Assembly: GCA_043754435.1 (NCBI GenBank)
Contig: JAYUUS010000247.1
Location: 1 to 8,562 of the forward strand
From: JANNYA01 sp043754435
GTDB taxonomy: Bacteria; Pseudomonadota; Gammaproteobacteria; Xanthomonadales; SZUA-5
DNA length: 8,562 bases
Direction: 5' to 3'
Of this stretch, positions 1 through 7,888 are shown in pieces. A program made the translations under genes and the position numbers. Positions within the stretch are counted from its first letter, which is position 1; each line of letters starts with the position of its first letter. Below the pieces are notes generated by a model. That model ran no database searches, was not told the origin of the DNA, and worked only from the letters and a program-made list of their open reading frames with translations.

Positions 1-600
1 CTCACGGTAAGGGTCACCCGCTGGACAAATAATATCGACGTTACAGCCGCCTGCGTCCTTGGCAACCAGCTGGCCGTCAACGACATCTAAAGCACGATAG
101 CCTTGATTGACCGTATGCACCGCAAGCTGCACGAATGGCCGCTCGGCGCTCGGCACCGACAGCTCAATTCGCATCGTGCTACCGGACACCAGTGGCAGCG
201 GCAAAGTGTTCGCTAAATTATTCTGCTCATGCCCAAACGGTCCCCAAATTTGCTTGCCGGTGCCATCAAAAATCGTCAGCTTGGCATTTTGCGGTAGCCA
301 AAACGGTTTGAGTAATACATCCACCGTGCGGGCGCCGGTCGCCACAATTTCACTTTGCCAAAGCATTTCGCCGGTCTTAAAAGTTTGCCATTCGCCGTTG
401 TCGACACTGACGCGTTTGCTTTGTGTCTCGGAAAGTTGAATAGGCATAGCGTAGCGATATGGGCCAACTTTTTTATCGACGGCACTGTCTTCAACCGCCA
501 GTTTTGCGCGGTCTAAAGCGGGCAGCTCGACGCGCGCGCTGTCGGGCAATGCAGCGTGTGCACTAAAGCTAAAGAATAGGGCTAGGAATAATTTGTTCAT
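1..600 (-). CDS. Secreted lysyl-endopeptidase-like serine protease precursor, N-terminal part (C-terminus beyond left edge)
   Basis: Reading leftward from the ATG at 600-598, the frame stays open for 200 codons to the window edge; an in-frame TAA lies two codons upstream, so this start is well fixed. Residues 1-16 form a short signal peptide (hydrophobic LFLALFFSFSA, likely cleavage after AHA). Residues 17 to about 183 look like a propeptide. Residues 184-200 (GGCNVDIICPAGDPYRE) match the mature N-terminus of lysyl endopeptidases such as Achromobacter protease I, including the Cys-x5-Cys spacing (C186, C192); in that family both cysteines form disulfides within the catalytic domain. The product is therefore probably an exported S1-type peptidase made as a zymogen. 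The catalytic triad and the pocket that sets Lys or Arg preference lie outside the window, so activity and specificity cannot be judged. It lies 119 bp downstream of receptor A on the same strand, behind a hairpin, so it is probably transcribed separately. Confidence 0.85.
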   Translation of the reverse strand, partial: MNKLFLALFFSFSAHAALPDSARVELPALDRAKLAVEDSAVDKKVGPYRYAMPIQLSETQSKRVSVDNGEWQTFKTGEMLWQSEIVATGARTVDVLLKPFWLPQNAKLTIFDGTGKQIWGPFGHEQNNLANTLPLPLVSGSTMRIELSVPSAERPFVQLAVHTVNQGYRALDVVDGQLVAKDAGGCNVDIICPAGDPYRE

Positions 601-613
601 GGCTTACCCAAAA

Positions 614-624
614 GGAAAGTTTCC
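614..624. promoter_or_regulatory. Short palindrome just ahead of the protease start
   Basis: GGAAA and TTTCC flank a single G, giving an 11-bp perfect palindrome 13 bp upstream of the protease ATG. It lies between a candidate -10 hexamer (TATACT on the minus strand, 635-630) and the start codon. It could be an operator or a small 5'-leader hairpin, but a palindrome this short can occur by chance. No convincing -35 box was found at the usual distance. Confidence 0.25.
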
Positions 625-673
625 GTTTGAGTATATACATGGGTTCCAGCTTTCAGCCTGACCCACAGCGAAA

Positions 674-693
674 CGGCCCCGTTTCGGGGGCCG
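674..693 (-). terminator. Putative intrinsic terminator of receptor A
   Basis: Perfect 7-bp GC-only arms (CGGCCCC and GGGGCCG) are separated by a 6-base loop, 27 bp past the receptor A stop codon. On the minus strand the hairpin is followed by a short T-run (TTT, then CGC), weaker than a textbook U-tract. It sits between two same-strand genes and probably separates receptor A from the protease gene, perhaps with some readthrough. Confidence 0.6.
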
Positions 694-719
694 CTTTAAT
701 AATCCAAAATTAACAGTTT

Positions 720-3700
720 TTAAAAACGATATTCACCACTGATCGCTGCGCGACGGCCCAAGATATCGTAAGTACCAATACCAGTTGTTCCAAACGGCGG
801 TTCTTTGTCGGTCAAATTGGTGACCGACCCGCGCAGGGCAAAGTTATCATTGACCTGATAATACAGCCCAAGGTTATAGAGCGTGTAATGGTCAACGGTG
901 AGTTGATCACGATTTTCTGACGTGAATGTCACATCAAATGCCGCAGCACCAATAAAGTTTGCCTTTAAATTGACGCCAAACGGGCCATGGACATAATCCA
1001 CACCGAAGGAGTGTTGCAGCGTGGAATTGCCGATCTCATTGTCCTGTTGGTCAGTAACAATAGCGTTATTGGAATTTTCCAACTTGTCGATGTTGGATGA
1101 ATTCATGGAAAACTGTAGCGAATCTTGTTCGGTCAACTCGATGCTATAATTTGCTTCCAGCGAGATACCTTGATAATTCAAGAATGCACCATTGACGTAG
1201 CCTGTGCGAACCGCTGGCGTTGTTGTGCCGTCAGCGTTGACTGTAGGAACAATTTGCCCATTAGCATCACGATTGATGCGCGCGCAGAATGAATTGGCAT
1301 TGCGAACGGAACCAGCGGCAAAATTTGTGTTGTCAAAGCAACCCGTGGCTAAGTCATTTGCACCGAGGAAAGCAATTGCATTACGAACGTTGATTTCGTA
1401 ATAGTCCATCGACATGCGGAAGTTTTTAATGAATTCTGGCTGCCAGACAAAACCGATGGTTTTGGAGTCAGCGAGTTCATTTTGCAAACCAGCGTCGCCC
1501 GACGAAGAACCTTGCACAGTTGCCGAGACAGCGTTGGATTGAAACGTCGCCGGATTAAGATTAAATTCACTATAAAAACGCGCGCAGTTTGCTCGGCGCA
1601 CGGCAGGCCTAGTCCCGCCAGTGACAAAGCGTGGGTCGCAGGGGTCATTAACCGAAAAGAACGCGGATGATGTCGGTGAATAAAGCTCGACTAAACCGGG
1701 CGCTCTGAATGAACGCGTCTTATTTGCACGAATTTCAAAGCCTTCGATAGGTTGGTACTGTCCGCCCAATGTCCACGCGTTGAAATTACCATTTACGCTG
1801 TTATTGACGCGACGGCCTTTGGCCGTCAGATCAAACTTGTGTACGCCCCAAATATTGTTGGCATCGCTCACTAATGGCAAGATAAACTCGCCAAAAATCT
1901 CTTTGGTATTGTAATCCCCTTTCAATCCCAGGATTGAAACCGAACGCCCTAAGCCCTGCATCTGGAAGTCGTTGGGCGTAAAGGAGCCTTCTTCTTTACG
2001 ATATTCAATACCTATGTTTGACGCGACTGGGCCAGCCCAGGTACTGAATAGATCTGTACCAATGTTGGCGTTGAAGACCGTTTGCTCCAGCAAACCATCC
2101 GTCAAGGTACGCCCGGTGACGTATTGACGTGCAGCGGCGGATGCGCGGCCTTCACCGAATATATCCAGAGGCTGGCAATTGGGGTCTGCAATCGGCCTAA
2201 CACCACCGGTAATTACGCCAATTGTGCCGGCTGTGTTACAGACGATTTGACCGGCCGCGTTACGCGTGACGTTGATTGCATTGATGAAATTTTGCTGATT
2301 GAGTACGTTTTGCGTGTACTTGGAGCTGTTGCGGCCATAGTTCAATGATGCTTCCCAATTGAAGGCACGATCCATCGCGTCAAAATCACCTTCTAAGCCA
2401 GCAACCAACCGGCCAGTGCGAGACTCAGCCTTCGCATTATTTGTTACTAAATCACGCGATGCGCGAGACAGCCTAAAGCTTGTGATGCCATTCGCTGCCA
2501 GGGCTGCTGCGGCCTGTGCCGTCAGTCTTGGATCCGTGGCTGAAAAAGTTAGCGCCGCGCTGTTGCCGCCAAACTGCGTGGCGTTGAAGATCGGTTGGTC
2601 AATAATTTCAAGCGCTTCAGACTGAAACAAACTGCCTTCCCAAAATGCCCGTACTGAATCTGTCAGGTCAAAGTGACCGAACACGTTAATATTTCCGCGC
2701 TGCAAATCACTGGTAATTTGTCCGCTTTCGACGAGATAAAACCCATCACCACCGCTGGCGTCGGTATTGCCAAAAGGAATGCCTGGATCGTATGACACCA
2801 AATTTCCAGCTGGATCAAACTGCAGATAAGTCGTCTGATTGGCTCCAAAGCCACGTAATGTGCCGCCGGTAAGATTTGTTGCACCGGTTGCCGGAAAAAG
2901 TAAGCCACCGCCGGTTAATTGCGACAAACGCCGGTTTTGAATCAACACGGCGTTTGGAATGCCGTCGGTAGTGCTGGTGTTAAACGGCGTGCCATAAACT
3001 CGACCGTCATTTAATGGCGTTCGATTTGGCTGCCCTGTGAGGGCTGACACCAGCGGGTTGGTGCCGAATAGCAGCGCACGCCGAAACAGTTCTCGCTCAG
3101 TTTGCAAAACGCCATCATTGGTGTCAATCGACGCAGACAAAGTCAAATTACCACGGCCATCACTGAGCTGAGAGCCCCAAATGCCATTGGCATTCACGCG
3201 ATCATTGTCGCCACGATCAGTCAAACCATAGGTGAAATTGACTTCTGCGCCATCGTAGTCATCTTTTAAGATGACATTCACCACGCCGGCAATCGCATCG
3301 GAGCCATAAGTCGGTGCCCCACCAACCGCCAAGTTTTCAACCCGATCAATCAGCTGCGTCGGAATGCCGTTGAGATCCACTTGATTACCGGGTGCCGCGC
3401 CGCCAAAAATAGTGAGCGGATTGGAAGTCACAACGCGACGGCCATTCACCAGGGTCAATGTGCGGTTCGAACCGAGGCCGAAGCGGCTAACAAAGTTCAC
3501 CCCGGTTCCAAAGGATGCTTGTCCTGCTTCCGGGGTCACACCCACCCCAAAACCTGGAAGTTCATTGATAGCGTCGGCCACGTTGGTTATGGCACGCGCC
3601 TTGATATATTCTTCGCCAATTGTTACAGCTGGCTCTAAAGTGTCATAGCCTGCACGCTTGATCCGCGAACCAGTAACCACCACCGCGTCGAGCTCTGCCG

Positions 3701-3821
3701 CCTTTTTGGCATCATCTGCGGTCGTGCTATCGGTTTGGGCGAAAACATTTTGCGCCGAGGAGAGCGTAATTAGGGCGAGTGACAAAGACAGCCACATTGG
3801 GGTTCGTTTTTTGAGTCGCAT
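720..3821 (-). CDS. TonB-dependent outer-membrane receptor A
   Basis: The product is a 1033-aa TonB-dependent receptor: a 22-strand outer-membrane barrel with an internal plug that imports scarce ligands using energy from TonB-ExbBD. Residues 1-28 are a signal peptide (KKR, hydrophobic stretch, VFA before Q29). A TonB-box-like segment (DAVVVTGSRIKR) lies around 45-56. The plug spans about 60-190 and includes LTLVNGRR (123-129 region) and YGSDAIAGVVNVIL (172-185). The rest is beta-barrel ending in EYRF, with the C-terminal Phe needed for outer-membrane assembly. Residues 167-170 read GGAP where most relatives, including receptor B, have DGAS, placing it in a sub-clade common in sphingomonads and xanthomonads. 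There is no N-terminal STN signalling domain, so FecA-type sigma/anti-sigma control is unlikely. Six cysteines fall into three close pairs, probably in surface loops. The start at 3821 gives a good signal peptide; its ribosome-binding site is weak (TGGA about 8 nt upstream). The ligand is unknown. Confidence 0.95.
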   Translation of the reverse strand: MRLKKRTPMWLSLSLALITLSSAQNVFAQTDSTTADDAKKAAELDAVVVTGSRIKRAGYDTLEPAVTIGEEYIKARAITNVADAINELPGFGVGVTPEAGQASFGTGVNFVSRFGLGSNRTLTLVNGRRVVTSNPLTIFGGAAPGNQVDLNGIPTQLIDRVENLAVGGAPTYGSDAIAGVVNVILKDDYDGAEVNFTYGLTDRGDNDRVNANGIWGSQLSDGRGNLTLSASIDTNDGVLQTERELFRRALLFGTNPLVSALTGQPNRTPLNDGRVYGTPFNTSTTDGIPNAVLIQNRRLSQLTGGGLLFPATGATNLTGGTLRGFGANQTTYLQFDPAGNLVSYDPGIPFGNTDASGGDGFYLVESGQITSDLQRGNINVFGHFDLTDSVRAFWEGSLFQSEALEIIDQPIFNATQFGGNSAALTFSATDPRLTAQAAAALAANGITSFRLSRASRDLVTNNAKAESRTGRLVAGLEGDFDAMDRAFNWEASLNYGRNSSKYTQNVLNQQNFINAINVTRNAAGQIVCNTAGTIGVITGGVRPIADPNCQPLDIFGEGRASAAARQYVTGRTLTDGLLEQTVFNANIGTDLFSTWAGPVASNIGIEYRKEEGSFTPNDFQMQGLGRSVSILGLKGDYNTKEIFGEFILPLVSDANNIWGVHKFDLTAKGRRVNNSVNGNFNAWTLGGQYQPIEGFEIRANKTRSFRAPGLVELYSPTSSAFFSVNDPCDPRFVTGGTRPAVRRANCARFYSEFNLNPATFQSNAVSATVQGSSSGDAGLQNELADSKTIGFVWQPEFIKNFRMSMDYYEINVRNAIAFLGANDLATGCFDNTNFAAGSVRNANSFCARINRDANGQIVPTVNADGTTTPAVRTGYVNGAFLNYQGISLEANYSIELTEQDSLQFSMNSSNIDKLENSNNAIVTDQQDNEIGNSTLQHSFGVDYVHGPFGVNLKANFIGAAAFDVTFTSENRDQLTVDHYTLYNLGLYYQVNDNFALRGSVTNLTDKEPPFGTTGIGTYDILGRRAAISGEYRF

Positions 3822-3874
3822 AAAAGAATCCAGAGAGTTTGAGGAGAGCCACGAGCGTACTTTTGCAGTGGCTT

Positions 3875-3895
3875 AGCGAAAGTTTAACTTTAGCT
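3875..3895. promoter_or_regulatory. Imperfect 21-bp palindrome, candidate operator upstream of receptor A
   Basis: The arms AGCGAAAGTT and AACTTTAGCT flank a single central T; 9 of 10 positions pair, with a perfect 13-bp core at 3879-3891. It lies 54 bp upstream of the receptor A start, in the 251-bp divergent region shared with the oxygenase gene, where a repressor or activator of the receptor would be expected. It is followed by no U-tract, which argues against a terminator. I do not recognise it as a consensus Fur, LacI-family or TetR-family site, so the regulator is unknown. Confidence 0.4.
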
Positions 3896-4009
3896 GGCGT
3901 TGCGATGCACGCTTTTTTTATTGAATTGTGTTGCGCTATTAACCCAAACACAGTGTGGGCATTTGAAACAGCCATTGACGTATTACCTGCCCATGCCATT
4001 GAAAATTCA

Positions 4010-4037
4010 TTTGGTGTCCATGGTTTAGGCTGATAAT
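4010..4037 (+). promoter_or_regulatory. Weak candidate promoter for the 2OG-Fe(II) oxygenase gene
   Basis: TTTGGT (4010-4015) and GATAAT (4032-4037), 16 bases apart, are the closest match to a sigma-70 promoter upstream of the ATG at 4073. The -35 element is poor. A 7-bp direct repeat, AGGCTGA (4027-4033 and 4041-4047), overlaps this area. Transcription would give a leader of roughly 30 nt. Confidence 0.22.
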
Positions 4038-4060
4038 TTAAGGCTGAATTGGGCACCGCT

Positions 4061-4066
4061 AGGGAT
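4061..4066 (+). promoter_or_regulatory. Ribosome-binding site setting the oxygenase start
   Basis: AGGGAT lies with its G-run 8 nt ahead of the ATG at 4073. This supports 4073 over the in-frame TTG at 4049, which has no purine-rich element at a suitable distance and would add eight residues (TARDNI-type) with no resemblance to the family's N-terminus. Confidence 0.5.
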
Positions 4067-4072
4067 AATATT

Positions 4073-4732
4073 ATGGAATCAAATCTGTTCACATTGTTTT
4101 CTGTTCCGCTGATCCAGGTGCAACTTCCGCAAAGTGATCGGCTAAATCAGGATCTTCGCGCCCTGATCTTGCTTAAGGAGTCCTACGGGGCTGTAGAGCA
4201 AAATCCGTCACCTGCAATGGCGATACCTAAAGGGTTGTTTGAAAGCCGTTTTGATTTTTTCGCAATTCCTGACCCGTGCGTGGCGGCACTCAGAAAATTT
4301 TGCATGTCATGGCTTTATCAATCGATTGGCGAGTTGAGCGGCTATGACCCTGCAACGCTGGCTGGCCTATCAGTGCAAAGCCACACATGGTTTCACGTGA
4401 CTCGAAGTGGCGGCTATTTTTCTTTGCATAATCATCCGATGGCATCATGGAGCGGAGTCTATTGCGTAGATCCCGGCGATGCGGATCACGCCAATGCACT
4501 AGACGGTGCGATCTCATTTCTAAATCCTATGGGTATCGCCAATATGTTTATCGACGCGGGGAACACGCGGCTTAAACCGCCGTTTTCCGGTAAAAATTTC
4601 TCCATGCGGCTACGCGCAGGAGAGCTAATTTTGTTTCCCTCTTATCTTTTTCATCAGGTATTGCCCTATACCGGTAGTCGTGAACGCATTACCGTTGCAT
4701 TCAACTGCTGGTTTGCTAACTTAGAGCCCTGA
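4073..4732 (+). CDS. Putative 2OG-Fe(II) oxygenase (PF13759 / TIGR02466 type)
   Basis: This is a 219-aa cytoplasmic protein with no signal peptide or membrane segment. The opening FTLFSVPLIQVQLP resembles the usual family start. Residues 102-131 (SHTWFHVTRSGGYFSLHNHP followed by ASWSGVYCV) match the family's core, where an aromatic-rich strand leads into an HxHP motif and a SGVYYV-like strand. Residues 187-211 carry LFPSYLFHQV and RERITVAFN, the distal half of the double-stranded beta-helix. Likely Fe(II) ligands are in H119/H121 and H194, and R205 is the likely 2-oxoglutarate-binding arginine; these assignments come from motif position, not structure. Members are presumed hydroxylases, but the substrate of this group is not established to my knowledge. 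It is the only plus-strand gene here, divergent from receptor A and convergent with receptor B. The end at 4732 is a TGA. Confidence 0.85.
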   Translation: MESNLFTLFSVPLIQVQLPQSDRLNQDLRALILLKESYGAVEQNPSPAMAIPKGLFESRFDFFAIPDPCVAALRKFCMSWLYQSIGELSGYDPATLAGLSVQSHTWFHVTRSGGYFSLHNHPMASWSGVYCVDPGDADHANALDGAISFLNPMGIANMFIDAGNTRLKPPFSGKNFSMRLRAGELILFPSYLFHQVLPYTGSRERITVAFNCWFANLEP

Positions 4733-4789
4733 TTGAGGCAAAGAAATATTAGCTTTTCGGCACGCTAATTTTATTCAATGACGTATAAG

Positions 4790-4816
4790 CAAAACGGCCC
4801 TTTCTGGGCCGTTTTG
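4790..4816. terminator. Strong bidirectional intrinsic terminator
   Basis: An 11-bp perfect inverted repeat (CAAAACGGCCC and GGGCCGTTTTG) surrounds the 5-base loop TTTCT. Arms with A-runs on the outside and T-runs at the far end give a U-tract in both directions. It lies 57 bp after the oxygenase stop and 30 bp after the receptor B stop, so it very probably terminates both convergent genes. Confidence 0.92.
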
Positions 4817-4846
4817 TGTTGTTTCAACAATTCAACCTAAGTCGGT

Positions 4847-7720
4847 TTAGAACTTTTGGTTATAGCTGACGTAGTAGAAGCGGCCAGGAACATCAAACGA
4901 CGGGTCAAATGAGTTATTTGATACGGAAATTGAGGTTGGAGGATCTTTATCAAACAAATTGCGAACTCCGCCCGAAATTTTACCATCCCAAGGTGCCGAC
5001 CAACGGACTTGCACATCATGATAGGTCGTGCCGCCCAAGCTGTTAGTAGGAATAATTTCTAAACCATTGTTGGCCAAGCCATCAACATTAAATGGGACGC
5101 CATTTGGGTTTGAACACTGGGTAGCGGGATCTACTGCTGCAGAACAACGCTCTTCCATACGCGAAGTGTAACGTGCGGTCCAACTTGCACCCCACTCAGC
5201 CAGATCCCAATTCAAGGTTGCATTTGATTTCAAACGCGCTGTATAAGCACCACGGCCGTAGTAGTTACCGGCGAGCGAATACACCAGCGGTACTCCAGGA
5301 ATACCACTTTCTGTAACGTTGATATACTCGTCTAGGTAGGTTGTATCCATAGCGACACGGAATTTACCGTAATTTTCGGTTTCGAAGCGGTAGTTCGTCG
5401 TCAAATCATAACCCGTGATCTCATCACTAGCACCATTGGTATTGACATCAAGTAATCCTGAAATTGCACCCGTTCCCGGAAGACGGGTAATCAGACGGCA
5501 TTGATTGGCCGCACCACCCAAAATACAGGCGTCAGCAATGGTCTGTGCACCCAGCGAGGTAATGGAGTTATCAATTTGGATATTATACCAGTCCACTGAA
5601 ACGTCAAAACCTGGCAAATACTCTGGATTATAGACAAAACCAAAGGTCTTTGAAGTTGAAACTTCAGGTGACAGATTTGGATTGCCACCAACGGTTGAGC
5701 GGATTTGCCCAGAGGCTTGCTCAGCACCTGTTGCTGGCACGCCAGCGGCGGCGCAGTTTGCGCGTTGTGCCGGCGTAAGGGCAGCGAAACGGTTTGATGT
5801 GGCTTGGCCTGCGCCCGTGCAAGGATCATTAACCGTAGCAAAGTTATCGGACTGTCCACTGAACAAATCACTAATTGAAGGTGCACGGAAACCTTCCGAC
5901 CAACTGCCGCGAACCAGCAATTCATCAATTGGCTTCCACTTTAGACCGATTTTAGAGTTGGTGGTATTGCCGAATGTGGTGTAGTCAGAATAACGGGTCG
6001 CTAAACTGAGTTCAAGCAGCTGTGCTCCTGGGGTATCCTTTAGAATAGGCACGCTGAATTCAGTGAAGAATTCATCAATTGCATAGTTACCTGTGGTCGG
6101 CTGACGAATATTACCTGAGCTTAAGCCCGTGGCTGTCAATGCGTCAGGTAAGTCAAAACCGGATTCTTTGCGATATTCGTAACCCGAGGCGAATGCCAAT
6201 GGGCCAGCAGGAAGCTCGAAAATTTCGCCCGAAATATTTGCTTGATAGCCAATACGACGATATTCAAAGGAGTCCTGCAGTGGCGTGGAAATATATTTTA
6301 ACATGTCCGGTGTGATTGAACCGTTGCCACCGAAAAGATTAAGCGGCACGCAACCCGCAATCACTGCTGTTGGGGTACCGCAACGGATAACGCCCTGTGC
6401 ATCCCGGAACGATGGGCCGACAGCGGTTGCGACACGACCGACGTTAACTTGACCCGTGGTGATGTCTTGGCGCTGATTTTGCGAGAATGTATAACCAACA
6501 TCCCAGGAAAATGGACGATCAGCAAAGTCAAAATAGCCTTCCAAACCACCGCTGTAATGCCATACATCGACATCCTGATTAAAACTACGACCACCGGATT
6601 CATTCAAACGACGCTGAAAGCGCGTAGTCGCAACACCGAATGGATTGTAAAAGCTATTTGGTGATACGTCGAAACGAACGTTTGCGCCGAATAAGCCGCT
6701 GCTCGCAAAGGTAACGGGAATCGCTGCTAGAAGTTGGTCTGAACTACGATTGGTGTAAACAAATTCGCTGCGGAAAGTAATATTTTCTGCGAGATTATGG
6801 GTAAGTTTACCAAATACTGAATAACGCTCTTGGGGTGTTAGCAGGTAATTATCAGGGGCAAAGTTGTAACAGTCACCTGGGTTAGCAAACGCACGAATAT
6901 TGGTGGCACTTTGCACTACACCCGGTGCCGTTGGAGCGCCGTTAGTCAGCGTGAACGTACCTGCACGCCCTGCAAGACCAAACCGACCCGTAGGGTTAGT
7001 CGAGGATGCGCAGAATACAGCGCCGAATTGCGGCACTGCCGAGATCGGACGATCCCCCGCAAATATGGGTTCATTTTTTTGGAACGAAACGTTGACAACG
7101 ACTGAGGTGTCGTCGTTCGATGCGCCAGCGGTAAAGTCATAGGCCTGAGTGCGGCCGTCACCTTCCGAATTTTCGCCAAAGTAGCCGTTCGCTTCCATAC
7201 CATCATAATGATCTACAGTGATGATGTTGATAACGCCAGCAATTGCATCAGAACCATAAATGGTTGAAGCGCCATCTTTCAGGACTTCAATACGCTCAAC
7301 GATTGAGGTTGGAATGGAGTTTAAATCCACAGCGCCGCTTAATGCACCGCCGTCTGGCGCGAAGCGTCGACCGTTAACTAATATGAGCGTACGATCGATT
7401 CCCAAATCACGCAAATCGACATAGGTGCTGCCGTTACCGCCGTTATTAAATGTTTGGTTGACAGCTGCGCCAGCGGTGGACAGATTTTGAAGAATATCGC
7501 CAATTTGTGAAACGCCGGTCGCCTGCAGCTCTTCGCGTGTAATCGACAATAACGGTTGCGACGTTTCTAAGTCAGTGCGTTTGATCTTAGAGCCGGTGAC
7601 TTGAATCGGTGCCAGTTCGGTTTCAGTTTTGTCCTTTGCAAATGCAGGAACTGCAAGCGTGGACATACCCGCAATTAAGGCGAATCGAATTGAACGTGAA
7701 AGTTCGTTTTGACTAATCAT
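4847..7720 (-). CDS. TonB-dependent outer-membrane receptor B
   Basis: The product is a 957-aa TonB-dependent receptor, a plugged outer-membrane barrel for energised uptake. The frame extends 30 codons upstream to an ATG at 7810, but the start at 7720 is preferred: it has a good ribosome-binding site (GGAG at 7734-7731) and begins a clean signal peptide (residues 1-28, cleavage after AFA), whereas the longer form would bury it behind an implausible leader. The TonB-box-like segment PIQVTGSKIKR lies at 38-48. The plug spans about 50-170, with DLRDLGIDRTLILVNGRR (102-119), RIEVLKDGAS (143-152) and YGSDAIAGVINII (155-167), the canonical form. The barrel ends in YNQKF with the C-terminal Phe. No STN domain is present. 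Ten cysteines form five close pairs, three of them at positions equivalent to those of receptor A. The PF05118 hydroxylase gene lies 168 bp upstream on the same strand. The ligand is unknown. Confidence 0.95.
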   Translation of the reverse strand: MISQNELSRSIRFALIAGMSTLAVPAFAKDKTETELAPIQVTGSKIKRTDLETSQPLLSITREELQATGVSQIGDILQNLSTAGAAVNQTFNNGGNGSTYVDLRDLGIDRTLILVNGRRFAPDGGALSGAVDLNSIPTSIVERIEVLKDGASTIYGSDAIAGVINIITVDHYDGMEANGYFGENSEGDGRTQAYDFTAGASNDDTSVVVNVSFQKNEPIFAGDRPISAVPQFGAVFCASSTNPTGRFGLAGRAGTFTLTNGAPTAPGVVQSATNIRAFANPGDCYNFAPDNYLLTPQERYSVFGKLTHNLAENITFRSEFVYTNRSSDQLLAAIPVTFASSGLFGANVRFDVSPNSFYNPFGVATTRFQRRLNESGGRSFNQDVDVWHYSGGLEGYFDFADRPFSWDVGYTFSQNQRQDITTGQVNVGRVATAVGPSFRDAQGVIRCGTPTAVIAGCVPLNLFGGNGSITPDMLKYISTPLQDSFEYRRIGYQANISGEIFELPAGPLAFASGYEYRKESGFDLPDALTATGLSSGNIRQPTTGNYAIDEFFTEFSVPILKDTPGAQLLELSLATRYSDYTTFGNTTNSKIGLKWKPIDELLVRGSWSEGFRAPSISDLFSGQSDNFATVNDPCTGAGQATSNRFAALTPAQRANCAAAGVPATGAEQASGQIRSTVGGNPNLSPEVSTSKTFGFVYNPEYLPGFDVSVDWYNIQIDNSITSLGAQTIADACILGGAANQCRLITRLPGTGAISGLLDVNTNGASDEITGYDLTTNYRFETENYGKFRVAMDTTYLDEYINVTESGIPGVPLVYSLAGNYYGRGAYTARLKSNATLNWDLAEWGASWTARYTSRMEERCSAAVDPATQCSNPNGVPFNVDGLANNGLEIIPTNSLGGTTYHDVQVRWSAPWDGKISGGVRNLFDKDPPTSISVSNNSFDPSFDVPGRFYYVSYNQKF

Positions 7721-7730
7721 TTGTTTCTTT

Positions 7731-7734
7731 CTCC
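7731..7734 (-). promoter_or_regulatory. Ribosome-binding site setting the receptor B start
   Basis: On the minus strand GGAG, within GGAGAAAG, ends 10 nt before the ATG at 7720-7718. This purine-rich element is the reason for choosing 7720 over the in-frame ATG at 7810. No convincing promoter was found between it and the upstream hydroxylase stop at 7889. Confidence 0.75.
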
Positions 7735-7888
7735 AGTACTGCAGAGCCGTTAGGAAAATCCAGCCCCGCATTGCAAGGCCATTGAATTTGCGAACACAGA
7801 TCGAACGCAAGCCCGAAGGTTAACAGAGAGTTAAGTGGCTTGAATAGTGCTGTACTTGTGTCACGCGTATGATGGGGTGAATTGCGAG

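Noticed and set aside
1204..3648. Several plus-strand open frames of 60-90 codons inside receptor A
   Set aside because: They are antisense shadows of the receptor's coding frame, with no ribosome-binding sites or recognisable domains.
4027..4047. Direct repeat AGGCTGA, copies 14 bp apart upstream of the oxygenase
   Set aside because: Seven bases repeated once is within chance for a region this size, and the motif is not a known binding site I recognise.
4049..4072. TTG start for the 2OG oxygenase at 4049
   Set aside because: The ATG at 4073 has AGGG at good spacing, and the added residues do not look like the family's N-terminus.
3727..4092. A 121-codon minus-strand frame across the divergent intergenic region and receptor A's 5' end
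   Set aside because: It overlaps the receptor A signal-peptide region in another frame, has no domain or signal resemblance, and its start lies inside the oxygenase gene. Treated as chance.
7721..7810. N-terminal extension of receptor B to the ATG at 7810
   Set aside because: It would put 30 residues, including a lone unpaired cysteine, ahead of a clean signal peptide. The ATG at 7720 has a good ribosome-binding site.
7819..7835. Inverted repeat TTAAC / GTTAA with a 5-base gap between the hydroxylase and receptor B
   Set aside because: Arms of only five A/T-rich pairs, with no U-tract. Too weak to call a terminator or operator.
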